64,000 nt of DNA, taken from Desulfobacterales bacterium (lineage in GTDB: Bacteria; Desulfobacterota; Desulfobacteria; Desulfobacterales; Desulfosalsimonadaceae). A program made the position numbers and the translations under genes. The stretch spans positions 620,001-684,000 of the forward strand of contig JAXHNP010000007.1 of the NCBI GenBank assembly GCA_034520365.1. Reading direction: 5' to 3'. The notes under the pieces were generated by a model. It was not told where the DNA came from. It worked only from the letters and a program-made list of their open reading frames with translations, and ran no database searches. This document shows positions 25,956-35,838 of the stretch, piece by piece. Positions within the stretch are counted from its first letter, which is position 1; every line of letters starts with the position of its first letter.

Positions 25956-26198
25956 ATGGAGACATATCAATTTACGAAATATTTCCAGGATGAAGTGCTC
26001 AGAAAAAGGCCTTACTTGAAAAAGGAGTGGTGTGTAAGGGTTATTGAGAATCCAATCATCGAGGAGCCTCAAGAGCACAATCGGTTTCGTTTTTGGGGAA
26101 AGATTGACGAGCTTGGGGATAAGTATTTGCGGGTTGTGACCCTGGCAGATAAAAAAACAATTCATAATGCCTTTCCGGATAGGGGGTTTAAGCCATGA
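25956..26198 (+). CDS. Small protein of unknown function, first gene of a DUF2283 pair
   Basis: An 80-residue protein, METYQFTKYFQDEVLRKRPY, then WCVRVIENPIIEEPQEHNRF, LRVVTLADKKTIHNAFPDRG. Proteins of this shape (a short DUF4258-like domain ending in HNAFxDRGF) are common beside DUF2283 genes. The stop overlaps the ATG of the next gene by four bases, so the two are co-translated. The arrangement resembles a toxin-antitoxin pair, but activity is unproven. Confidence 0.65.
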   Translation: METYQFTKYFQDEVLRKRPYLKKEWCVRVIENPIIEEPQEHNRFRFWGKIDELGDKYLRVVTLADKKTIHNAFPDRGFKP

Positions 26199-26413
26199 AT
26201 TTAAATTATTATGAAGAGACGGATTCTTTATATATTGATTTATCATCAAAAACGAGCGTTGAAAGTAAAGCTGTCTCAGAAGGGATTGTTTTGGATTATG
26301 ATGAAGATGGCAATTTGACTGGCATCGATATTGACAATGCCCGTAAAAAGCTTGATTTAACTGAAATCATAATTAGTAAGCTGCCTGTTCATATTCAGAA
26401 AATATCTGCTTGA
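26195..26413 (+). CDS. DUF2283 domain protein
   Basis: A 72-residue DUF2283 protein: LNYYEETDSLYIDLSSK, SEGIVLDYDEDGNLTGIDID and the end helix. The domain is a small beta fold with a conserved DYDxDGxxxGIDID motif, all present here. It overlaps the upstream gene (ATGA) and would be the partner, perhaps the antitoxin, of that protein. Codon use and AT content are a little lower in GC than in neighbouring genes, which fits a transferable pair. Confidence 0.75.
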   Translation: MNLNYYEETDSLYIDLSSKTSVESKAVSEGIVLDYDEDGNLTGIDIDNARKKLDLTEIIISKLPVHIQKISA

Positions 26414-26569
26414 AGGGGGATCGACTTGCTGGCAGCCCCCTCTGCTTCATATAAATCCTCCTATTCCGCAGAGCCCATGCCATAAAGAAGATACTGATCC
26501 TTGACGATGATCCCGCCAATATGGCGCATTATATCTTTTGCCGCATATATACCTAAAAAGTCAAAAATG

Positions 26570-29500
26570 TTATTTTGCCTCTTTTGCCCCCTTCTTACTT
26601 GTAACGACTCGATGGCGCTCTAAATACGGCCTGAGGTATCGGGCGGTAAGCGAGTTTTCAGCTTCCGCCACGGTTTCCGGCGGCCCCCAGGCTACCACCT
26701 GGCCGCCGTTTTTTCCGCCTTCCGGGCCGAGGTCGATGATGCAGTCGGCCGCGGCGATCACGTCCATGTCATGCTCGATCACCACCACGGTGTCTCCGCG
26801 GTCCACCAGCCGCTGCAGAACAGAGAGGAGCTTGGCCACGTCCGCCATATGAAGCCCGGTGGTGGGCTCATCAAGGATGTAGAAGCCGCCGGCGCTTTGG
26901 CGGGCGGTAAGTTCCGAGGCGAGTTTGATGCGCTGGGCCTCGCCGCCGGAGAGCGTCGGGCTGGGCTGGCCGAGCTGGATGTAGCCAAGGCCGATGTCTG
27001 ATAAAAATCTCAAGGGCCGCGCCATGTCCGGAAATGCGGAAAAAAGATCCAGCGCTTCATCCATGGTCAATGCGAGCACATCCGCGATGGAGCGGCCTTT
27101 GAAGGTCACCGCCAGGGTGTCCGGGTTGAAGCGTTTTCCCCCGCACACATCGCAGGGAATGTGAATGACCGGCAGAAGCGGCATCTCCACCCGGTGCCGG
27201 CCCTGGCCCTTGCAGGCCTCGCATCGGCCGCCGGAGACGTTGAAGGAAAAACGGCCGGCGGTGTAGCCCCGGGCCCGGGCTTCCGGGGTTCTTGAAAAAA
27301 CTTGCCGGATGGCGTCCATGATACCCACGTAGGTGGCCGGCACCGAGCGGGGCGTTCGGCCGATGGGTGATTCATCAACCTCCTTGACGCTTTTGATTAA
27401 TTCTGCGCCGGAAAGATTGGAAAGCAAGGGCGGCAGTTTTTTCCCGGCCAGTTTGGCCCTGATCGCCCGGTAAGTAATGTCCCGGACCAGGGTGGACTTG
27501 CCCGACCCGCTGACGCCGGTGACGCAGACCAGCCGGCCCAGGGGAAATTTAACGGTAAGGTCTTTTAAATTATGGCAGTCCACCCCGGCTACGGTGAGAT
27601 GGCCGGCGTCTTCAAGGGGCCGCCGGTGGGCCGGCGTCATTTTGTCGGTACCCTTGAGCCATTGGCCGGTGACGGAGTCCTTTGTTTTTTCAAGCATTTT
27701 AGGGGTGCCGGTGTTGACGATCCGGCCGCCGTAAGTTCCGGCGCCCGGCCCCAGGTCAATCACGTGGTCCGCGGCCCGGATCACGGGCTCTTCATGTTCG
27801 ACCACCACCACGGTATTCTGGCGGTCGCGCAGATCGCAAAGCGCCTTTACCAGGGCCAGGGCATTGTGGGGGTGAAGCCCCACAGTGGGCTCGTCCAGCA
27901 CGTAGCAGACCCCGCGCAGGTTGGAGGAGAGCTCTGCGGCGATTCGCACGCGCTGGGCCTCGCCGGTGGACAAGGTGTTGGTGGCCCGGTCCAGGGATAG
28001 ATAGCCCACCCCCAGGGAATTGAGCAGGGAGAGCCGGGTCATCAGTTCCGGAATAATTTGACGGGTGATGTCATTTGCCCCGGTGTTTAAACCGGAAAGC
28101 CAGTCCAGGATCTCGGAAACCGGAAGTGCGGCCGCATTACCAATATGAAAATCGCCGATTTTGATTGCCAGGGCCTCGGGCCTTAAGCGGGTACCACCGC
28201 AGGCCGGGCAGGGGCGGGGCTCTGCGTCGCCGTTTTCTTCGTCATTTACAGTTCGTCCGCTCCCCTCGCAGACCGGGCAGGCGCCGAATTTCTGGCTCCA
28301 TGTAAAAAGCCGCGGATCGGTGACCGGCAGCCCGGCCCCGCATTCCGGGCAAGCCCGGCGGGTTGAGTAGAAATGATCCGCACCGGATCCTTTGGGGGTG
28401 ACGATAATTGTGCCGGCCCCGGTTTCCAGGCCTTTTTGGATGTCTGCCCGGATATCTGCTTCATGCTTTTTGTCTATCGAGCGGTTGGCTACCACGGCTT
28501 CAATGTCGTGGATCCGGTACCGGTCAAGCTTGGGCGGATGCGCGGATTCATATATTTCTCCGTCAATCCGGACTTTTGAATATCCGTTTTTGGCCGCCCG
28601 CTTGATGACGTCTTCGTGATAGCCTTTACGTTTGCGGATAAGCGGGGCCAGGACCCAAACCTGCCGGCCGCGGAAATGCGCCATCACCTGGCCGGTGATT
28701 TCCTGGGTATTGGCCGCCTTTCCGGGCACGCCGCATTCCGGGCAGAAGGGGGTGCCAAGGGCGGCAAACAGCAGCCGCAGATAGTGATAGGCTTCAGACA
28801 TGGTCCCCGCCGTTGACATGGCGCCGGCCCGCGAGACTTTCTGCTCAAGGGCCACGGTCGGGGGCAGCGAATCGATCCGGTCCACGTCCGCGCGGGCCAG
28901 CGGCTGCATGTATTGCCGGGCATAGGCGGGCAGGCAGTCCAAAAAGCGCTCCCTTCCCTCGGAATAAAGGACGTCGAACGCCAGGGTGGATTTGCCGGAC
29001 CCGCTCACCCCGGTAATTGCCACCAATTGATTTCTTGGGATGTCAACCGACACATTGTCCAGGTTGTGCTCCCGGGCGCCGGAGATGCGGATGCTTTTGT
29101 CGGTTTTGGCGGCCGCCGGTTTTTTATTCATTGAGGGATCGAAATAGCGTTCGGAAACCTGCCGCAGGGCCTTTCCGGTGAGTGTCTCCATTTCGGCGAT
29201 TGTTTCAGGCGGCCCCTGGCCAATGATGCGGCCGCCCTTTTCCCCGCCTCCCGGACCCATGTCGATAATCCAGTCCGCGGATTCCGCAAGGTCCATGTCA
29301 TGCTCGATCACTACCACGGAGTGGCCGGCTGCAACCAGTTTCTGAAGGGCGGCCACCAGTTCGGATACATTGGCCGGATGAAGTCCGGTGGTGGGCTCAT
29401 CCATCAAAAAGAGGAGGTTTTCGGACTGCCGGGCCCGGGCGAGGTGCCGGGCGAGTTTCAGGCGCTGGGCCTCGCCGCCGGAGAGCGTGGGCGCGGACTG

Positions 29501-31900
29501 GGAAAGGGTCAAATAGCCCAAACCGATATCGATCATGGGCTGCAGGGCATCAGTGATTTTCGCATTGTCGGCAAAAAGCGCCGCCACATCCCGGGCGGGC
29601 ATGGCCAGCACATCGGCAATGGAATACCCGTTATGCCGGATATTTAACACCTCGGGGGAAAACCGCCGGCCGTCACAGCCCGGGCACTTCACGTAGACAT
29701 CCGGCAGAAACTGCAGCTCCACCCGTTCAAATCCCGCGCCCTGGCAATGGGGGCAGGCGCCGGCCGCGGTGTTAAAGGAAAATGCCGATCGCGTAAAGCC
29801 CATGGTCTTTGCCTGTTCTGTAGCAGCAAATACCGATCGCAGGGGATCAAGCACGCTCATGTAGGTAGCGGCGTTCATCCGCGCGTTTCTGGAGAGCGGG
29901 GCCTGGTCGACAAAAACCGTCTCGGCGATCTGCTGGTCACCCAGGATTTCCCGGCATCGGCCCGGCTCCATGACCTCAAGCCCCTTCTGCCGGCGCAGAT
30001 TTCGATACAAAACCTGATCAATCAAGGTGGATTTTCCGGATCCGCTCACCCCGGTGATGCAGACCAGCATGCCCAGGGGAATGTCCACGTTTAAATCTTT
30101 CAGGTTGTTTTCAGCCGCTCCCATTATCCGGAGCTTATTTTGCGTTGTCTGCCGCCGGTTCTCAGGCCGGGGAATTTTTAAATCCCCCTTGAGATATTTG
30201 GCGGTTTGGGATTGCCGGCGCTTGATAAGGCCGGCGAGGGTCCCCTGGTGGACAATGCGGCCGCCGTCAAGCCCCGGGCCGGGCCCCAGGTCGATAATCC
30301 GGTCCGCCGTTTGAATAAAAGCCGGATCATGTTCAATTACCACCACAGCATTGCCGTCCGCTGCCAGCTTAGACAGTACCCGGGCCAGGCGTGTCTTGTC
30401 GCGGGGGTGCAGGCCCACGGACGGCTCATCCAGAATATAGAGGGTGTTGGTAAGTGAGGTCCCCAGGGCGGTGGCCAAAGTGACCCGCTGGGTCTCGCCG
30501 CCGGAGAGTGTCCGGGACTGGCGGCCGAGTGTCAGGTAGTCCAGGCCCACATCCCGCAGGAAGCGCAGCCGGCTGCGGATTTCATCTAACAGCATATCTG
30601 TGGCCCGGTCCGGGGATTCCGGGGTAAAGCTCCGGAAAAAATCCGCCGCATTGGAGATCTGCATCTGCTGGATGTCGGCAAAGGTCTGGTCGGCGATGCG
30701 AAACTGCAGGGCCACAGGTTTTAGCCGGGCACCGTGGCAGGCCGGGCAGGTGAGGTACTGCCGGAACCGGGAGTGAAAAATCCGGGCGTGTTTTTTATAC
30801 CGCTTGCGCTGGAGCCAGTCAAAAAAGTCCCGGATGCCGTACCATGCGCCCTTGGGGTCCCCGTTCCAGACCAGGTCTTTGACCTTCCCGGAAAGATCCC
30901 GCCAGGGCATGTTTGCTGGCAGTTTGCGGCGGCGCATGAAATCCATCAAGTCTTCCTGGCATGCGGAAAAGGTCGGGGTCTGAAACGGCCGGATGCAGCC
31001 CTCTTCAACGCTAAGCGAGGCGTCCGGAATAACCAGGTCCGGGTCGATGTCGATGATCCGGCCGAACCCGTTGCAGGTATCACAGGCGCCGATGGGATTG
31101 TTGAAGGAAAAAAGCGCCGGCACGGGGTCGGCATAGGCGATATCGCAGGCCGCGCAGTGAAGGGTTTGGCTGAAATAAAGCGGCGTTTCCCGGCCGTCGA
31201 TGCGCACCTCCATCCGGCCGCCGCCGAACCGGAGGGCGGATTCGACAGAGTCAATCAGCCGGCTTCTTCGATCCGGGGCAATGCGTACCCGGTCTAAAAT
31301 TACGGTCACGACGCCGCCGGCATCCAGGCCGGCCGTTTCCAGCCGTACAGCCCGGCCCTCTTCAAGCACCCGGGAAAAGCCGGCCTGCCGTAAGGTGTCC
31401 CGGATGGCTTCGGCGCTCGCATCCCCGAAATCCCTTGTAAATCCGATAAGGGCGGCTTCGCCTTCCGCCGCAGCCAAAATATCCTCGAAAATGCTGGACG
31501 GGGTGTCCCGCCGGACGGGCTTGCCGCAGCCCTCGCAATACAGTGTGGCCGCCCGGGCGAAAAGGGATCTCAGGTAGTCATCTATCGAGGTAATCGTTCC
31601 CACGGTCGAGCGCGAGGTCTGAATCGGCGAGGTGCGGCCGATGGCAATGCCGGGGAGTACGCCGTCAATCCGGTCGGCATCCGGCCGGTCCAGACGTTCC
31701 AGAAACTGCCGGGCATAAGGGGAAAAGGTTTCCACGTACCGGCGGTATCCCTCGGCATAAAGCACCTCAAAGGCCAGAGAGGATTTGCCTGCGCCGGCCA
31801 CGCCGGTGACGACCGTGACCGCGCCCACGGGAACAGTGACATTTATATTTTTCAGGTTGTTCTGTCTGGCATTGACAACCCGAATGGGATTCTGGGGCAT
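26570..31900 (-). CDS. uvrA: Double-length excinuclease ABC subunit UvrA (two UvrA units fused)
   Basis: 1776 residues, about twice the usual 940. The N-terminal half begins NPIRVVNARQNNLKNINVTV with Walker A GVAGAGKSS, and the second half restarts near residue 925 with RISGAREHNLDNVSVDIPRN and Walker A GVSGSGKST. Each half has two ABC domains, LSGGE(A/T)QR-type signatures (one altered to LSTGEAQRV), DEP Walker B motifs and Zn-finger Cys pairs (CEGCGKPV, CPHCQGAG, CPECGAGLP, CEACKGQG). It would make the ATP-driven damage sensor of nucleotide excision repair as one chain equal to a UvrA dimer. Such fusions are known in some deltaproteobacteria. Confidence 0.95.
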   Translation of the reverse strand: MPQNPIRVVNARQNNLKNINVTVPVGAVTVVTGVAGAGKSSLAFEVLYAEGYRRYVETFSPYARQFLERLDRPDADRIDGVLPGIAIGRTSPIQTSRSTVGTITSIDDYLRSLFARAATLYCEGCGKPVRRDTPSSIFEDILAAAEGEAALIGFTRDFGDASAEAIRDTLRQAGFSRVLEEGRAVRLETAGLDAGGVVTVILDRVRIAPDRRSRLIDSVESALRFGGGRMEVRIDGRETPLYFSQTLHCAACDIAYADPVPALFSFNNPIGACDTCNGFGRIIDIDPDLVIPDASLSVEEGCIRPFQTPTFSACQEDLMDFMRRRKLPANMPWRDLSGKVKDLVWNGDPKGAWYGIRDFFDWLQRKRYKKHARIFHSRFRQYLTCPACHGARLKPVALQFRIADQTFADIQQMQISNAADFFRSFTPESPDRATDMLLDEIRSRLRFLRDVGLDYLTLGRQSRTLSGGETQRVTLATALGTSLTNTLYILDEPSVGLHPRDKTRLARVLSKLAADGNAVVVIEHDPAFIQTADRIIDLGPGPGLDGGRIVHQGTLAGLIKRRQSQTAKYLKGDLKIPRPENRRQTTQNKLRIMGAAENNLKDLNVDIPLGMLVCITGVSGSGKSTLIDQVLYRNLRRQKGLEVMEPGRCREILGDQQIAETVFVDQAPLSRNARMNAATYMSVLDPLRSVFAATEQAKTMGFTRSAFSFNTAAGACPHCQGAGFERVELQFLPDVYVKCPGCDGRRFSPEVLNIRHNGYSIADVLAMPARDVAALFADNAKITDALQPMIDIGLGYLTLSQSAPTLSGGEAQRLKLARHLARARQSENLLFLMDEPTTGLHPANVSELVAALQKLVAAGHSVVVIEHDMDLAESADWIIDMGPGGGEKGGRIIGQGPPETIAEMETLTGKALRQVSERYFDPSMNKKPAAAKTDKSIRISGAREHNLDNVSVDIPRNQLVAITGVSGSGKSTLAFDVLYSEGRERFLDCLPAYARQYMQPLARADVDRIDSLPPTVALEQKVSRAGAMSTAGTMSEAYHYLRLLFAALGTPFCPECGVPGKAANTQEITGQVMAHFRGRQVWVLAPLIRKRKGYHEDVIKRAAKNGYSKVRIDGEIYESAHPPKLDRYRIHDIEAVVANRSIDKKHEADIRADIQKGLETGAGTIIVTPKGSGADHFYSTRRACPECGAGLPVTDPRLFTWSQKFGACPVCEGSGRTVNDEENGDAEPRPCPACGGTRLRPEALAIKIGDFHIGNAAALPVSEILDWLSGLNTGANDITRQIIPELMTRLSLLNSLGVGYLSLDRATNTLSTGEAQRVRIAAELSSNLRGVCYVLDEPTVGLHPHNALALVKALCDLRDRQNTVVVVEHEEPVIRAADHVIDLGPGAGTYGGRIVNTGTPKMLEKTKDSVTGQWLKGTDKMTPAHRRPLEDAGHLTVAGVDCHNLKDLTVKFPLGRLVCVTGVSGSGKSTLVRDITYRAIRAKLAGKKLPPLLSNLSGAELIKSVKEVDESPIGRTPRSVPATYVGIMDAIRQVFSRTPEARARGYTAGRFSFNVSGGRCEACKGQGRHRVEMPLLPVIHIPCDVCGGKRFNPDTLAVTFKGRSIADVLALTMDEALDLFSAFPDMARPLRFLSDIGLGYIQLGQPSPTLSGGEAQRIKLASELTARQSAGGFYILDEPTTGLHMADVAKLLSVLQRLVDRGDTVVVIEHDMDVIAAADCIIDLGPEGGKNGGQVVAWGPPETVAEAENSLTARYLRPYLERHRVVTSKKGAKEAK

Positions 31901-31942
31901 ATATTATCATACTCCGGATTTAAGCTATTTTAGGTAACTTCG

Positions 31943-31981
31943 GGTGTTGGGTATTAGGTATTAGGGTAAATACCCAACACC
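31943..31981. repeat. 13-bp inverted repeat built from GGTATTA units upstream of uvrA
   Basis: GGTGTTGGGTATT (31943-31955) and its exact reverse complement (31969-31981) flank AGGTATTAGGGTA. It lies 43 bases upstream of the uvrA start. The units match the AATACCT repeat at 22834-22864 in the opposite orientation. Confidence 0.6.
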
Positions 31982-32039
31982 GAAAATAATAACGGATTCG
32001 GGAAAATCCACGTAAAGATTAAAAAATGCATTAAACACG

Positions 32040-32085
32040 GTTCATTATACGAACAGATGTAAAGTCACTAGAGTTTAGCTAGTGA
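32040..32085. promoter_or_regulatory. Two palindromes in the uvrA / acyltransferase intergenic region
   Basis: GTTCATTATACGAAC (32040-32054) has GTTC/GAAC ends, and TCACTAG (32065-32071) is mirrored by CTAGTGA (32079-32085). Both lie between divergent uvrA and the gene at 32253. Either may be an operator; neither fits a LexA box I can name with confidence. No gene is seen in 31901-32252. Confidence 0.3.
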
Positions 32086-32252
32086 TAGACTCGGGTTCTT
32101 TTCGAATTGCGTTTGATTAAAATTGTGTCATATTTACACTTACATTTCGAGTGGGGGGAAAAGGATTTTTAGGCGGGTTTGTTTGTAGCGGCATTTAAAT
32201 CGCTTTTTATCATTATCGACCCTCATGTTTTTATTTCAAAAAGGAACTGTTT

Positions 32253-33320
32253 ATGCCGATGTTTGATTTTTCGTCAAAAGTCATGAATCCGGGTGATGTT
32301 ATGCAGGGCACGTATCGCCTGCCGTCAACGGCAAAAAGGGCCATGCCAACCACAGAAGCGAGGGGGTTCAGCCTTGATGAGCGGATGGAATATCTGCGGG
32401 CATACGGCAGCCACTGCATGTCGTCCTCATTGCTTCAGCCGGGAATGGAATATTTTGACATGCCGGGCAAGGGCTTTATCGCGTATCGGTCTAAATGGGG
32501 GGCCAAGATGACGCTGGCCGACCCGGTCTGCGATGAGAAGGACCGGGAGACCCTGATCGGCGAATTTCTGTCCCGCTATCGGAATGTCGGGTTTGTGCAG
32601 ATTACGGAACCGGTGGCCGAGTTGATGAATCAGGCGTTTGGCTTCTATGCCACCCAGTTTGGCATTGAAACCGTGGTGGACCTGGAAAACTGGACCCTGT
32701 CCGGCAAAAAAAAGCAGGTTCTCAGAACCGCGGTCAATCAAGCCCGCAAAAAGGGCGTGGCGATCCGGGAAGGCAGCAATGACACCAATTACCGTGAACT
32801 CTCCGATCAATGGATAACGACGCGAAAAATAAAAAACCGGGAAATCGGGTTTTTGATCCGGCCCATGGAAATGGATCATCAGCCGGATACGCGCAAATTT
32901 TTTGCCTATATAAATGATGAGCTCATCGGGTTCATCTTTTTTGACCCGGTTTACAAGGACGGGGAAATTATCAGCTATGTCCCCAATATATCAAGATTTT
33001 CGAATTCATTCCGGCAGGGGATCTTTTACTCGATTATGACTTACGCAATGGAGAAATTTAAGTCCGAGGGCATCAAAGAACTTAATCTGGGGCTTTCCAT
33101 ATTGATCTTAAATGACGACGACAGGCCCCATGAATCCCGGGTGTTAAAGAACATTGAGCGGCTGATATACAGGTACGGCAATTTTATTTATAGTTTTAAG
33201 GGTATTGAATTTACCAAATCCCGGTTTCAGGGGCGGACAAACCGGTTCTACTGCGCCCATAAGGGCTTTCTGCCGGCGATAAAACTGATCTCGGTTTTCA
33301 AACTGGCCAATGTCTTCTGA
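32253..33320 (+). CDS. DUF2156 (GNAT-fold) acyl/aminoacyltransferase-like protein
   Basis: 355 residues resembling the C-terminal GNAT-fold domain of phosphatidylglycerol lysyltransferases (DUF2156): GKGFIAYRSKWGAKMTLADP, then the acceptor-like half with KKKQVLRTAVNQARKKGVAI and SNSFRQGIFYSIMTYAMEKF, AYINDELIGFIFFDPVYKDG. No N-terminal flippase helices are present, so it is a soluble or peripheral enzyme. It is ten bases from a reductase gene on the same strand, which suggests work on an acyl or lipid substrate. The donor and acceptor are unknown. Confidence 0.65.
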   Translation: MPMFDFSSKVMNPGDVMQGTYRLPSTAKRAMPTTEARGFSLDERMEYLRAYGSHCMSSSLLQPGMEYFDMPGKGFIAYRSKWGAKMTLADPVCDEKDRETLIGEFLSRYRNVGFVQITEPVAELMNQAFGFYATQFGIETVVDLENWTLSGKKKQVLRTAVNQARKKGVAIREGSNDTNYRELSDQWITTRKIKNREIGFLIRPMEMDHQPDTRKFFAYINDELIGFIFFDPVYKDGEIISYVPNISRFSNSFRQGIFYSIMTYAMEKFKSEGIKELNLGLSILILNDDDRPHESRVLKNIERLIYRYGNFIYSFKGIEFTKSRFQGRTNRFYCAHKGFLPAIKLISVFKLANVF

Positions 33321-33329
33321 TAAGGGGGA

Positions 33330-34643
33330 GTGATGAAATATTTCGTAACCGGCATCACCGGCACTGTGGTCCCTGTGATCATCGAAAAATTAATGACAAA
33401 AGATCCGGAACCGCAATTTTATTTTGCCATCCGAAACGGGTCGAACGGGGAAACGATTCAGGCCCGCTTTGACAAGCTGGTCCAGGCAATGGACATGGAC
33501 CGGGCTGCCCGGGCAAAGCTCTCCGCACGCTCCAAACTGGTTGAAATTGATGTGAAAAAAGAGCGGCTGGGCATCGCTCCGGATGTTTATCAGGAGCTTG
33601 TTGAAAACACGGAAAAGATCCTTCACGGTGCGGCCGACGTGCGGTTTGACCAGCCCTATGACAGCATCCGGATTCCCAATGTGGAATTTACCGAAAAAAT
33701 ATACGGGCTGTTTGATGCGATTAAGCAGTATCGAAGATCCGCGGGCTTAACAGAGGCCACATTATATTACATCGGCACCGGCTATTCGTACGGTATTTAC
33801 AAAAAGCCTATCCCCGAAGATTTTCCGGAGTTTCATCCGGGAGAACCGGACAACACCTATGCCCGGACCAAGGCTGAGGCCAAGCGGTTCATGCTGGACA
33901 AAATCAATGAATTCAACGACCGGATCGTGATTTTTGAGCCCACGATCATCGGCGGGTCCGCCAGAACCGGCAAGACCCGGGCCTACAATCTGCATTATAC
34001 AGTCATGATGCTTGGCTACCTGGGCAAACTCCCCTTCCTCACCACCCCCAACAACACTTTAGATATAGTCCCCGTGGATTGGGTGGCGGCGGTGGTCTCG
34101 GATATCATGGCAAAAGACGAGTTCCACCAGGGGAGCCTGCGGCTGGCCAGCGGCGATGAGGCGATCAGTATCCGGACCCTGCATGACGTGGGCTATGATT
34201 ACTATGTGAAAAATGATCCTGTTCCGGGTCACGTCATACCAAAAATTAGGTTTGTGCCGCACTGGGCCTTCCTGTCCTTGGTGCTGCTCCAGAAATCCGC
34301 CTACCGGGCCCTGTATTGGGTCTCCCGAAATAAGCGCTACCGGAAATTGATCAAGGGGATCAGCCTGCTGGAGGGGTATTTCCCTTATATTACCGGCTAC
34401 AAAAAATTTGAAAACGCCGGGAGCCTGGCCCTTATCGAAAAATACACGGACTGCACCAAGGCGCCCCCGCTCCAGGATATTTATGATGAAAACGGCAATC
34501 TGGTTGAAAAAGGGTATTTGGAAAAGATTATGGCAGACACCCTGGATACCGGCTGGGGCGGACTGGTCGATTTTGAGCGCCTGGAGAGAAAGACCGCGGC
34601 GTACAAAAGTCCCGAGGCGGCATATAGTACGTCCCGCAAATAA
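33330..34643 (+). CDS. Extended SDR, acyl-CoA/thioester-reductase-like
   Basis: 437 residues with an N-terminal Rossmann start (YFVTGITGTVVPVIIEKLM, a TGxxGxxx motif), strand YFAIRNGS, and the catalytic pair in TYARTKAEAKR (YxxxK). The pattern of the first 300 residues is close to NAD-binding-4 proteins, that is fatty acyl-CoA reductases and carboxylic-acid thioester reductases. The C-terminal 130 residues (FVPHWAFLSLVLLQKSAYRAL) may contact membrane. It follows the DUF2156 gene in what looks like a two-gene operon. An epimerase-like role is the alternative. Confidence 0.6.
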   Translation: MMKYFVTGITGTVVPVIIEKLMTKDPEPQFYFAIRNGSNGETIQARFDKLVQAMDMDRAARAKLSARSKLVEIDVKKERLGIAPDVYQELVENTEKILHGAADVRFDQPYDSIRIPNVEFTEKIYGLFDAIKQYRRSAGLTEATLYYIGTGYSYGIYKKPIPEDFPEFHPGEPDNTYARTKAEAKRFMLDKINEFNDRIVIFEPTIIGGSARTGKTRAYNLHYTVMMLGYLGKLPFLTTPNNTLDIVPVDWVAAVVSDIMAKDEFHQGSLRLASGDEAISIRTLHDVGYDYYVKNDPVPGHVIPKIRFVPHWAFLSLVLLQKSAYRALYWVSRNKRYRKLIKGISLLEGYFPYITGYKKFENAGSLALIEKYTDCTKAPPLQDIYDENGNLVEKGYLEKIMADTLDTGWGGLVDFERLERKTAAYKSPEAAYSTSRK

Positions 34644-34651
34644 TACTGATT

Positions 34652-35835
34652 TCAATAAAAAAAGCTCATCCATAAGTATATATTATCCGCCGGTGCTTCT
34701 TGAAAAGAGTTGACGGGTAGGTCGAAGCCGCCGAATTCCGTATCGGAACCCCCATAATAAACGTTTGCGCCGGCGGTGATCTGCAGGTTCTGGGCCGGGT
34801 CCCAGCTCAGGCGGGGCTGAAAAACGCCCGAGGGGTCCCGCGGGTTGGTGATTACGGTGATATGGCCGTCTAACAGGGGATGCAACTCCACCTGGAGGTG
34901 GGCGTCGAAATAGACGCGGCCCACGGTGAACCGCTCCCCGCGCTCAATCCGGTCAATGAGGTCCCGGTCATACCAGACATTTTCATATTCTCTGGTCCCC
35001 AGGCCGGTGTAGAAGCACTCGATCCAGCCGTACATGTTCTTGCCCCACCAGACCCAGGAGTAATCCAGGTTGGCGGCAATGCTCGCAAAGCCGCTTTCTT
35101 CGCTTTCATCATCTATCCAGGTATAGGTCGCATCCAGCCGCCAGGCGGCACTGCCGATGTATCCGATCCAGCCGATGCCGGCCACGATGTCCTCATAATG
35201 GACGCCGGCCATGACATCCATCTCCAGGCGCCCCACGTAAGTGTGGTACTTGGCTGCAGCCGAGGATTCTTCCCACTCGACATTCCCCGTTTTCGGGTCC
35301 CGGCGCGGCACGTAAAGTGCCTGAATTTCCCCGGTCGCGCCGGTATAGGTCTGGATTGTGGCCATATCGTCGCCGACTTTGTAGTCGCGCTCCACATCCG
35401 TCGGGGAAAACGGGTTGAACAGGTCCATGGAGTTGAATAAAAATCCGTTTCCCCAGGTCAGCGCCTGCCGGCCGACCCGGAGAGAGCCCCAGTCCCACCG
35501 AGCGGTCACGGTTATCCGGTCAAGCCGGTGGTAGATATGGTAATCCGTGTGGGCGGTGATCACGTGGGTGAGATCCATGAGCCGCCGGTGCCGATCATTT
35601 CATAATGAAGATCCACCTGCCAGATTTGTTTAAAGCGTGCACTGTGCTTGGACCGAAATTCAAAAGCCGCGTCATGCAAACGCTCCCGCTCCAGGATGGT
35701 CAGCCGGGAGCCGGCCGCCGGATCACTCACCGAGCCCCGCAGCCGCAGATGCCCGCCGGAGTCAAGGGAAAAGGCGGATTTGCAATGGGCAGGGGGGCCA
35801 AGCAGGCAGAACGCCAGGAGGATCGTCGGAATCAG
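34652..35835 (-). pseudogene. Outer-membrane beta-barrel protein gene with frameshift and lost start
   Basis: The main part (34652-35578, 308 residues) is beta-barrel-like: DRITVTARWDWGSLRVGRQA, LTWGNGFLFNSMDLFNPFSP, ending in IYLWMSFFY with a C-terminal aromatic. The missing front is in another frame at 35560-35835: a signal-like LIPTILLAFCLLGPPAHCKS, then LRGSVSDPAAGSRL and IWQVDLHYEMIGTGG, which stops at 35560. The two frames overlap at 35560-35578, so a single-base slip joins them. The front begins with a CTG three bases past the stop of the methyltransferase gene, so its true start seems to be lost. Function unknown. Confidence 0.65.
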
Positions 35836-35838
35836 CCT

